Positions 1 through 5,673 of a stretch of DNA of 5,673 nucleotides are shown in pieces. Each line of letters begins with the position of its first letter. Within the stretch, counting starts at the first letter, position 1. Where the stretch lies: NCBI GenBank assembly GCA_016234525.1, contig JACRBK010000409.1:1-5673 (forward strand), written 5' to 3'. The notes under the pieces were generated by a model that was not told the origin of the DNA, did no database searches, and saw nothing but the letters and a program-made list of their open reading frames with translations. The position numbers were made by a program, and so were the translations under genes. Origin of the DNA: Chloroflexota bacterium (GTDB lineage Bacteria > Chloroflexota > Anaerolineae > Aggregatilineales > Aggregatilineaceae).

Positions 1-3000
1 ATGTCGCGAGTAGGGATCGCTGAACTGGCAGCGCAGCAAGAAAATTGGGATGAAGCTGCGAAACAGATTAACGCTGTGTTGGCAGCGCTGCCCGCCAACA
101 GCCCGATAGCGTCAGAATTGCAGAAGTTGAAAACGCAGTGGCGCACCCAACAGCGCAAACTCACCCAAGAACTCCCCCCTGCGTCGCAAGCAGTGAATCG
201 CTGGCAGCAGGAAGGGCTATCGCCCGGTGTGTTATCTGCCATCGATCACGCCTGCCAGATCATGCCCGCAGCCTGGTTCGATGTGCCGCTGAACGAACGC
301 CGCAAACTCACCCTGGCGACGATTGAAGCGGGATATTTTGACACGGCCCGGCTGTTGTTAAAAACCGCCTTTGCTGACAACCTCAAACGCAAAACGGTAG
401 ACAACTTGCGCGCAGAACTAGATCAGGCGCTGCAAATGCGCGCCGTGTCTGAGACTGAAGCGGCGCGGCAGGCGTTAGCGAGCGATAACGCCGAACACGC
501 GGTCCATCTGGCGGATATTGCACTAGGCTTCAAACCCGACTATTTCCCGGCGCGGCTGGTACGCGCCGAAGCCCGGTTAGCAGCCGGGCAGGATATCGCG
601 GCACTGGGCGACTTCCGCGCGCTGATGGATAAAGCCGGAGACGCGGCGCTGCAACATACCGCCCGGTTGGGGGCCGCTCGTACCCTAGAAGCACGACGCG
701 ATTATGAAGAAGCTTTGACCTTGTTGGACGGCCTGACCGACGACACAGCGGCAGCGCTGCGGAACCGGCTGGAACGGCGGCAGCGCGGTGAACCTGTTGT
801 GCATCTTGAACAGGTAAACAGTGTCGTAATGCACGATACCCTGACTCGCGCCACCACCGAAACACACTACCAGGGTTATTTCGCAGTGGCGGTGCGCGCC
901 GCGCGGCGGCCCTGGAATATTTCGCTCGCTGAATGGAATGATCGTTTGTGGGCAGCGGGCTTTGAGTTCGTGCAGGTGTTGGGCGGGCTGCGTAATTTTG
1001 TAGGCGATCCGGTCTTTGCCATGCGTATCATCAGCAAACCACACCCGCTGCTGCCCGAACGGGGTCACCTAACGCTCGCCTTTTTGGTGCGTGTCTCCGC
1101 CCCAGACGAAACAACCTGCCGCGAACTGGCGCTCAACCTGTGGTGGACGATCAACAGCGTGCTGCCGCTGGCCCAGGACTATATCTACGATTTTCAGGCG
1201 GTAGCAGACGAAACCGAGCTTAAATCCCTGCTGGTTCCGTTTGACGCGACGAACATCGCTGAAGTGGTGCGGCGCGAAGAAGTGCCGCTGCAAGATGATG
1301 ATCGTTATGCGATTTACCCCTTTACACCCGGCAGTAATGATCTGCAAAATGTATGCTGGACACTGCTCCGTCAAAAAGTCCCGGCAATGATCAGTGTCCA
1401 CCTGCTGCCTACTGATCTGATGGCCTGGGAACGCGCCGCCTTCGACCAGATTATGTTGGGCGAACCCACCGTCGCGCCGGACATGCAGCCCGATTCAGGC
1501 CAGATTGGTTTCAGAGACCCCGTCTCGCAGTGGTGGCAGGGCAATCCCCAATGGGGCCGCGCCCAAGCGAACCGGCGGATGGTGGATGCGCTGCGCACGC
1601 AGGCCTACGTCCTGCGCGTGAGTGTGGCAAGTGGTGCGGGCAGCAGTTCGCTGCTGCCCGAAATTGTCGCGGCGGCCCTGTTTGGCCCCTCGCGCCCAGT
1701 AGGAGAAGCGCTGTATGGGGGATACGAGGTCATCCGCGCCAGCCGCGCCGATGAATTTGAGATCGCCCGGCACAACCTGGCGGCGCTCGACATTGAAGGA
1801 TGGGTGTATACTGCCGCGCCCGAAAACGCCGCCCGTCTGCGACATCTGATGGGCGAAAGTGAAGCGGCAATGGTTTTCCGGCTGCCGATCCCGATGTCTC
1901 AGGCTATTCCCGGTGTGCCGGTCATGGAAGTCAAACCGATTGCCCCACCCTCTAATTTACCCATGCACGGCGTGATGTGGGGCGAAAGCGTCGCGCGTGT
2001 CAGCGGTTCGTCCCTGCGTGTCATGCAGTCGGTAGATGACCGCCGCCGCCATGCGTATGTAGTGGGCAAAACTGGCACAGGTAAAAGCACCCTGTTGAAA
2101 AACCTGGCGCTGCAAGACATCGAAGCCGGGCACGGTGTATGCGTCATTGATCCGCACAGCGACCTGATCGAAGACATTCTGGCGCGGATTCCTGAACACC
2201 GGGTCGAGGATGTGATCTTGTTTGATCCGTCCGACGAAGATCGCCCGGTAGGTCTGAACCTGATGGAGGCCCATTCCGAAGCCGAAAAACACCGCATCGT
2301 AACAGAATTTATCGGGATGCTGGTTCGGATGTACGATCCTCATCAGCAAGGTATTGTCGGCCCGCGCTTTCAACACAACGTGCGCAACGCCATGCTGACC
2401 GCCATGTGTACCGATGAAAGCACGCTGGTCGAAGTGGTGCGCGCCTTGACCGACATCGAGTATGTCAAAAAAATCCTGCCGCGCATCGATGATCCCTTAG
2501 TGCGCAACTATTGGGAAAAACAAATTCCCTCGACCAGCGATTTCCATAAAAGCGAAATCCTGGACTATTTGGTGAGCAAATTCAATCGTTTTGTAGGGGA
2601 CCGGCTGATCCGCAACATTATCGGGCAGCGCCATACGACGATTGACTTTCGCCAGGTAATGGATCAGAAAAAGGTGCTGCTGGTGAACCTGTCGAAAGGA
2701 AAGATCGGGCCAGAGAGCGCGCAGTTTTTGGGGCTGCTGTTGGTCCAGCGCCTCTTGATCACAGCGCTCAGCCGGGCCGATGTCGCGCCGGATCAGCGCC
2801 CGGACTTTTTCTTGTATGTGGACGAGTTCCAGAACTTCGCCACCGAATTATTCGCTACCGTTTTGAGCGAGGGGCGCAAGTATGGCGTAGCAGTCACCGT
2901 CGCCAACCAATACCTTACGCAGCTTGATCACACCATCCGCGAGGCGATTTTCGGCAACGTCGGCACGATCCTTAGTTTTCGGCTGGGGACGCAGGACGCG

Positions 3001-3264
3001 GCTATTTTGGCCCCGGAAATGTACCCGGTTTTCGGCGCGGACGATCTGTTGAACCTGCCCAAGTTCACCACATGCAGCAAACTGCTGGCTGATGGAGTTG
3101 CAGCCCGTCCGTTCACGATGCGCACCGTGTTAGATACACGCCCGCCGGATCAAGCGCGAGCGCTGCGTATCCGCGAACTGTCACGGCAAAAGTATGGCCG
3201 TGATGCTGCTGAAGTCAGTGAAGATGTGCTGGCCCGCTTCCGCGCCAGCCTGAGATCGTCCTGA
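1..3264 (+). CDS. TPR-containing VirD4/TraG/HerA-like P-loop ATPase (type IV secretion coupling-protein family), N-terminus possibly incomplete
   Basis: Large ATPase of the VirD4/TraG/HerA superfamily, whose members typically act as hexameric motors moving DNA or protein. Residues 1-42, 100-125 and about 156-247 look like TPR helix pairs (e.g. the NWDEAA turn near residue 15 and RRDYEEALTLLDGL near 232-245), suggesting protein-protein contacts. Residues 265-660 are an unassigned alpha/beta region ending in an FRLPIP motif (626-631). The motor follows: Walker A GKTGTGKST (689-697, Lys695), strand VCVIDPHSD (713-721), PVGLNL (749-754), a helical insert (about 765-875) where coupling proteins carry their all-alpha domain, LLVNLSKG (893-900), Walker B FFLYVDEFQNF (936-946, Asp941/Glu942), SEGRKYG and ANQYLTQL (968-975). 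The C-terminal part matches the TraM-recognition/TraG-D type. I see no membrane segment, unlike classical VirD4. The reading frame is open from base 1 and the first residues already look like the middle of a TPR, so Met1 may not be the real start. Superfamily is secure; substrate and process are unknown. Confidence 0.9.
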   Translation: MSRVGIAELAAQQENWDEAAKQINAVLAALPANSPIASELQKLKTQWRTQQRKLTQELPPASQAVNRWQQEGLSPGVLSAIDHACQIMPAAWFDVPLNERRKLTLATIEAGYFDTARLLLKTAFADNLKRKTVDNLRAELDQALQMRAVSETEAARQALASDNAEHAVHLADIALGFKPDYFPARLVRAEARLAAGQDIAALGDFRALMDKAGDAALQHTARLGAARTLEARRDYEEALTLLDGLTDDTAAALRNRLERRQRGEPVVHLEQVNSVVMHDTLTRATTETHYQGYFAVAVRAARRPWNISLAEWNDRLWAAGFEFVQVLGGLRNFVGDPVFAMRIISKPHPLLPERGHLTLAFLVRVSAPDETTCRELALNLWWTINSVLPLAQDYIYDFQAVADETELKSLLVPFDATNIAEVVRREEVPLQDDDRYAIYPFTPGSNDLQNVCWTLLRQKVPAMISVHLLPTDLMAWERAAFDQIMLGEPTVAPDMQPDSGQIGFRDPVSQWWQGNPQWGRAQANRRMVDALRTQAYVLRVSVASGAGSSSLLPEIVAAALFGPSRPVGEALYGGYEVIRASRADEFEIARHNLAALDIEGWVYTAAPENAARLRHLMGESEAAMVFRLPIPMSQAIPGVPVMEVKPIAPPSNLPMHGVMWGESVARVSGSSLRVMQSVDDRRRHAYVVGKTGTGKSTLLKNLALQDIEAGHGVCVIDPHSDLIEDILARIPEHRVEDVILFDPSDEDRPVGLNLMEAHSEAEKHRIVTEFIGMLVRMYDPHQQGIVGPRFQHNVRNAMLTAMCTDESTLVEVVRALTDIEYVKKILPRIDDPLVRNYWEKQIPSTSDFHKSEILDYLVSKFNRFVGDRLIRNIIGQRHTTIDFRQVMDQKKVLLVNLSKGKIGPESAQFLGLLLVQRLLITALSRADVAPDQRPDFFLYVDEFQNFATELFATVLSEGRKYGVAVTVANQYLTQLDHTIREAIFGNVGTILSFRLGTQDAAILAPEMYPVFGADDLLNLPKFTTCSKLLADGVAARPFTMRTVLDTRPPDQARALRIRELSRQKYGRDAAEVSEDVLARFRASLRSS

Positions 3265-3291
3265 TACCAGGCGATGGATGTATGATCATAA

Positions 3292-3328
3292 GAGGGTACT
3301 TCACCCCGAAGTATCCTCGTGTTTATTC
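3292..3328 (+). terminator. Candidate Rho-independent terminator after the ATPase gene
   Basis: Starting 27 bases after the ATPase stop codon, GAGGGTACTTC (3292-3302) pairs with GAAGTATCCTC (3308-3318). This gives an 11-bp stem with a single G-U pair and a 5-base loop (ACCCC). It is followed by GTGTTTATT, a broken rather than pure T tract. The stem is strong and the position is right for ending the upstream transcript. The imperfect T run makes efficiency uncertain. Confidence 0.6.
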
Positions 3329-3365
3329 GCGTGACCTGGGCAGGATGCGCGAAGCCGGTTTCGTT

Positions 3366-3374
3366 TGATACAAT
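3366..3374 (+). promoter_or_regulatory. Candidate extended -10 promoter for the DUF2207 gene
   Basis: TGATACAAT matches the extended -10 pattern TGnTATAAT with one mismatch in the hexamer (TACAAT). No good -35 box lies 16-18 bases upstream, which is tolerated at extended -10 promoters. Transcription would start near 3380-3382, giving a leader of about 35 bases before the start codon at 3417. The local AT-rich stretch (3364-3390) stands out from the surrounding GC-rich DNA. An alternative reading uses TTGATA (3365-3370) as -35 with TATTAT (3385-3390) as -10, but that spacer is only 14 bases. Confidence 0.45.
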
Positions 3375-3377
3375 AAT

Positions 3378-3392
3378 GCATAATTATTATGC
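3378..3392 (+). promoter_or_regulatory. Perfect 15-bp inverted repeat, possible operator
   Basis: GCATAAT-T-ATTATGC is an exact dyad with 7-base arms around one central base. It starts four bases after the candidate -10 hexamer and so covers the predicted transcription start, a usual place for a repressor site. It is AT-rich and has no following T tract, so it is unlikely to be a terminator. The cognate regulator is not in the window. The symmetry is seen directly; the operator role is inferred. Confidence 0.35.
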
Positions 3393-3405
3393 GCCAGGGT
3401 TAACA

Positions 3406-3412
3406 AGGGCGG
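3406..3412 (+). promoter_or_regulatory. Ribosome binding site of the DUF2207 gene
   Basis: AGGGCGG (3406-3412) ends four bases before the ATG at 3417, with the AGGG core seven bases upstream. It is the best Shine-Dalgarno-like sequence near the start. It supports the ATG at 3417, which is also the start that gives an intact signal peptide. Confidence 0.55.
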
Positions 3413-3416
3413 TCAT

Positions 3417-5315
3417 ATGAACCAATCGAAGTTGGGGATCGTTGTACTCATCGTTTTTGTCTTGTTTGGCAATGTGGCTTTCGGCTTCATTTCATCTGCC
3501 GCCGAAACCGGCGATGGTCGTGAGCTGCAATGGGATCGATTCGATGTCGCTATTGGCAACATCGATACGGCCAATAACCGGTTTGATGTCGTTGAGACTT
3601 ACCGTATCAGCATCGAAACCGGCCCGTTCACCTTTGGCTACCGGGATGTGGCGCTAAACCGGCTGAACGAAATTCGTGATGTCAGCGTCTATGATGGAGA
3701 AACCCGGCTGCAATTGACCTGTTCCTCCTTGCCGGGAACCTATTGTGCGCAAAAAGACGGTGATTATTTTTCAATCAAGTATTATTTTACATCCAGTGTC
3801 CGTTCGGGCAGCCAGCGTACCCTGCAAATTCGCTATACGGTGATCGGCGCGCTGCGTTCTTATTCAGGCGGGGATCAGCTTTTCTGGAAGGCGCTGCCTG
3901 AAGAACGCGCTTTCCCTGTTCGCAGTTCAACAATCACCGTAACGATGCCATCGGACCGTCTGCCCGAAAAAACAACCAGCTACCCGGAAAATTGGCGCGA
4001 GTCGGTGGACGATGAAACGATCACCTGGCAGTCGCCGGGCGACCTGGGCAAAGATAAAACCGTCGAAGTGCGCGTGCAGTACCCTCATGATAACCGCATG
4101 AAAGAACCCTCGTGGCAGAATAACTATGATCTGGAACAGTCGTATATCGACAATGTGCAGCCCATAGTTTCTCTGCTCCTGGTCGCCCTGACATTGTTCT
4201 TGACCATTGGGGGGATATTATTCGTCATCGTGCGATATCTCAGCCGGGGGCGCGATCCTAAAGCCCTGGTGGTTCCCGAATATCTGACCGAACCTCCGAC
4301 CGAAGAACTGCCAGGGATCGTTGGTCTGCTGCTCGACGAAAAAGCCGATATGGAAGATATTATGGCAACGCTGGTGGACCTGGCGCGACGCGGTTTCCTG
4401 GTGATCGAGCAGAACAAAGAGGGGGGCATCCTGGGGATGTTCGCCAGCACCGAGTTTGAATTTCATCGCACCGAACAGCCCACTACAGACCTGACCGGCT
4501 ATGAAGAAACACTGCTGCGGGGACTGTTCGCGGCAGGAAGCAGCACCTCGCTAGATAAACTACGCACCAAGTTTTACCAGCACATTCCAGCCATCAAAAC
4601 GCAGATGTATAAGCGGCTGATCGATGAAGGTTATTTCGAGCGTTCCCCCGAAACTACCCGCAGCCGGTGGACATGGGGCGGAGTCGGTTTGCTGATTGTC
4701 GGATCGGTGCTGTTCTGGCTCAGCCGTGACATCACAATCGTATCGCCGATGATCTTTCTGCCGCCGATTGGCATGGGTTTGGTCGGCGCGGTCATGGCGC
4801 TGGCGGGCGATTATATGCCAGCCAAAACGCTCAAAGGTGCTCAGGATGCGGCGCGCTGGCGGGCTTTCCGGCGCTACCTGAACAATATTGAAAAATATAG
4901 TGATGTGAGCCAGGCCGCCGAGCGTTTTGACCAGTATATTGGTTATGCCGTCGCTTTTGGGCTGGAAAAAGACCTGATTCAGCAGGTCGTTCCGGCGCTC
5001 AAAACCGTGCCAGTGTGGTACTATCCAACTCATATTGGCGGCCCCTGGCATGGAGGATACCACCAGCGGCGCACAATGTCCGGCGGCAGTCTGACCCCTG
5101 GTGATTTTTCGCTCGGCGGGCCGGGCGGCTTGAACGACATGAGCCAATCGCTCACCCAGGGTTTGAATTCCATGAGCAGTGGTCTAACCAATATGCTCAA
5201 TGGAGCCTCAAAAGCGATGACCAGCCGCCCGCAGAGTTCAGGGCGCGGCGGCGGATTCAGCGGTGGCGGAGGCCGGGGTGGAGGTTCTGGAGGAGGCCGG
5301 GGCGGGTTCGGTTAG
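3417..5315 (+). CDS. DUF2207 domain-containing membrane protein with Gly-rich C-terminus
   Basis: Predicted membrane protein of the DUF2207 family (YciQ-like), whose biochemical function is not established. A signal peptide (residues 1 to about 29; Lys5, hydrophobic core 7-25, SSAA before the probable cut) leads into an extracytoplasmic beta-rich domain (about 33-240), the DUF2207 region proper. Cys102 and Cys110 lie close enough there for a disulfide. A membrane helix (250-272) is followed by YLSRGRDPK (274-282) and VPEY, a hallmark of the family. The cytoplasmic part has MATLVDLARRGFLVIE (316-331) and a second segment (362-407, ending RLIDEGYF), both resembling winged-helix units. Two more membrane helices (about 421-436 and 440-463) precede the conserved AKTLKGAQDAARWRAFRRYL (469 onward). 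The tail is Ser/Met/Gly-rich from about 540 and ends in a glycine/arginine run (609-632). The gene follows a terminator-like hairpin and has its own promoter candidate, so it probably begins a transcription unit. Length and layout are typical of the family. Confidence 0.88.
   Translation: MNQSKLGIVVLIVFVLFGNVAFGFISSAAETGDGRELQWDRFDVAIGNIDTANNRFDVVETYRISIETGPFTFGYRDVALNRLNEIRDVSVYDGETRLQLTCSSLPGTYCAQKDGDYFSIKYYFTSSVRSGSQRTLQIRYTVIGALRSYSGGDQLFWKALPEERAFPVRSSTITVTMPSDRLPEKTTSYPENWRESVDDETITWQSPGDLGKDKTVEVRVQYPHDNRMKEPSWQNNYDLEQSYIDNVQPIVSLLLVALTLFLTIGGILFVIVRYLSRGRDPKALVVPEYLTEPPTEELPGIVGLLLDEKADMEDIMATLVDLARRGFLVIEQNKEGGILGMFASTEFEFHRTEQPTTDLTGYEETLLRGLFAAGSSTSLDKLRTKFYQHIPAIKTQMYKRLIDEGYFERSPETTRSRWTWGGVGLLIVGSVLFWLSRDITIVSPMIFLPPIGMGLVGAVMALAGDYMPAKTLKGAQDAARWRAFRRYLNNIEKYSDVSQAAERFDQYIGYAVAFGLEKDLIQQVVPALKTVPVWYYPTHIGGPWHGGYHQRRTMSGGSLTPGDFSLGGPGGLNDMSQSLTQGLNSMSSGLTNMLNGASKAMTSRPQSSGRGGGFSGGGGRGGGSGGGRGGFG
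5268..5302 (+). repeat. Short direct repeat inside the Gly-rich coding tail
   Basis: GGAGGCCGGGG occurs at 5268-5278 and again at 5292-5302, exactly 24 bases (8 codons) apart. It encodes repeated GGRGG-type sequence in the DUF2207 tail. A period divisible by three would allow the tail to change length by slippage or recombination without breaking the frame. Confidence 0.5.
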
Positions 5316-5348
5316 ACCCTCCACGAATTATAACAAGCTCAAAAAACT

Positions 5349-5371
5349 GGGCGCGGCGCGGCTGCGCCCTT
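5349..5371. terminator. GC-rich hairpin between the DUF2207 gene and the next gene
   Basis: GGGCGCGGC (5349-5357) pairs with GCTGCGCCC (5361-5369), a 9-bp stem with one G-U pair and a 3-base loop, starting 33 bases after the DUF2207 stop. On the + strand only TT follows, so it is a weak intrinsic terminator and may allow read-through to the next gene. On the - strand the same stem is followed by CAG and six Ts (the A run at 5341-5346), a better terminator signature. It may block antisense transcription, protect the mRNA 3' end, or attenuate. Confidence 0.45.
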
Positions 5372-5389
5372 ACTGCTGACAACTATTTT

Positions 5390-5401
5390 GGGAGAGAGGG
5401 G
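5390..5401 (+). promoter_or_regulatory. Purine-rich ribosome binding site of the downstream gene
   Basis: GGGAGAGAGGGG is an all-purine stretch ending two bases before the ATG at 5404. It contains two possible Shine-Dalgarno cores, GGGAG (nine bases from ATG) and GAGAGG (four bases from ATG). It fixes the start of the partial gene at 5404. Confidence 0.6.
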
Positions 5402-5403
5402 CT

Positions 5404-5673
5404 ATGAATCTCAATCGGCTGGCGGGCGTGATAATGGTGGTTCTAGGGGGGGTGTTGGGCATAATCATTGCCCTGTGGCTGTTTACGAATGAAGGACTGG
5501 AAGGCTCAGCGCGTATTCTGGGTTTAGGGATCGCGCTGCTGATCCTGGTTGCGCCGCTGATCGGGGCGGGCATTTATCTCACGACTTTCGGTGGACAACA
5601 AGCTCAGCAAGAACAAGAGGCGGGCCGCCAGCGTAAACTACTCAATATCGTGCAAAGTCGCGGTCAGGTGAAG
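5404..5673 (+). CDS. Small membrane protein of unknown function, two TM helices, 3' end beyond the window
   Basis: An open frame of 90 codons runs from the ATG at 5404 to the last base without a stop, so the gene is cut by the window edge. The product starts MNLNRLAGVIMVV and has two hydrophobic helices, about residues 6-27 and 37-60, separated by a short acidic loop (TNEGLEG). A polar, Gln/Glu-rich helical stretch follows (QQAQQEQEAGRQRKL, 65-79), then LNIVQSRGQVK. The positive-inside pattern (Arg5, and Arg/Lys after the second helix) suggests both ends are cytoplasmic. The last residues resemble the first helix of a winged-helix domain, but too little is present to claim it. I do not recognise the family. 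It lies 88 bases after the DUF2207 gene, same strand, with a strong ribosome binding site, so co-transcription is possible if the intervening hairpin is leaky. Confidence 0.75.
   Translation, partial: MNLNRLAGVIMVVLGGVLGIIIALWLFTNEGLEGSARILGLGIALLILVAPLIGAGIYLTTFGGQQAQQEQEAGRQRKLLNIVQSRGQVK

Noticed and set aside
530..1845. A chain of - strand open frames (110-127 codons) opposite the TPR and middle regions
   Set aside because: None shows family features. The + strand protein is continuous and coherent across the same span.
1899..2376. Two overlapping - strand open frames of 132 and 139 codons opposite the Walker A region
   Set aside because: They overlap each other in different frames and sit opposite the conserved ATPase core. 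Their translations are Ser/Arg- or Phe/His-rich without any family resemblance.
1..3264. Calling the ATPase a conjugation coupling protein (virD4/traG) or herA by symbol
   Set aside because: The motor motifs fit the superfamily, but there are no membrane anchor, relaxase, mating-pore or nurA genes in view, and the TPR and middle regions differ from those named proteins.
3265..3416. A small gene or structured ncRNA in the ATPase-DUF2207 gap
   Set aside because: The 152 bases are accounted for by a hairpin, promoter, dyad and ribosome binding site. I see no open frame with its own start signal and no extended secondary structure beyond the one stem.
4560..5147. A 195-codon open frame on the - strand inside the DUF2207 gene
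   Set aside because: It lies wholly opposite a well-supported family gene. Its product has no recognisable domain and looks like the composition artefact expected antisense to GC-rich coding DNA.
5370..5573. A 67-codon - strand open frame opposite the partial two-TM gene
   Set aside because: The + strand frame has a strong ribosome binding site and two clear membrane helices. The antisense product is a Ser/Pro/Arg-rich low-information sequence.

Overview
The window is a moderately GC-rich bacterial segment with three genes, all on the + strand. There are no rRNA, tRNA, CRISPR or insertion-sequence features that I can see. Protein style suggests an environmental bacterium, possibly Chloroflexota (Anaerolineae-like). 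The clues are a large TPR-plus-VirD4/HerA-like ATPase fusion and a DUF2207 membrane protein with a glycine-rich tail. This lineage is an inference from general resemblance, not something the sequence proves.

Layout: (1) Bases 1-3264 encode a 1087-residue protein. It has TPR-like helices at the N-terminus, a long uncharacterised middle region, and a C-terminal P-loop ATPase of the VirD4/TraG/HerA type with clear Walker A and Walker B motifs. The frame begins exactly at base 1, so its true start may lie upstream. (2) Bases 3265-3416 are a compact regulatory gap. It holds a terminator-like hairpin (3292-3318), an extended -10 promoter candidate (3366-3374), a perfect 15-bp dyad over the probable transcription start (3378-3392), and a Shine-Dalgarno sequence. 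(3) Bases 3417-5315 encode a 632-residue DUF2207 membrane protein with a signal peptide, an extracytoplasmic domain, three further membrane segments, cytoplasmic winged-helix-like segments and a Gly-rich C-terminus. (4) Bases 5316-5403 hold a GC-rich hairpin and a purine-rich ribosome binding site. (5) Bases 5404-5673 are the first 90 codons of a small membrane protein that runs off the window.

How they may work together: the ATPase gene seems to be its own transcription unit, ending at the first hairpin. The DUF2207 gene has its own promoter and may be co-transcribed with the two-TM gene behind it. Nothing in the window links the ATPase to conjugation, because no relaxase, VirB4 or mating-pore gene is present. 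The most interesting points are the soluble TPR-ATPase architecture with its unassigned middle region, and the pairing of a DUF2207 protein with a second membrane protein that may also carry a cytoplasmic helical domain. I did not find a clearly new multi-gene system.
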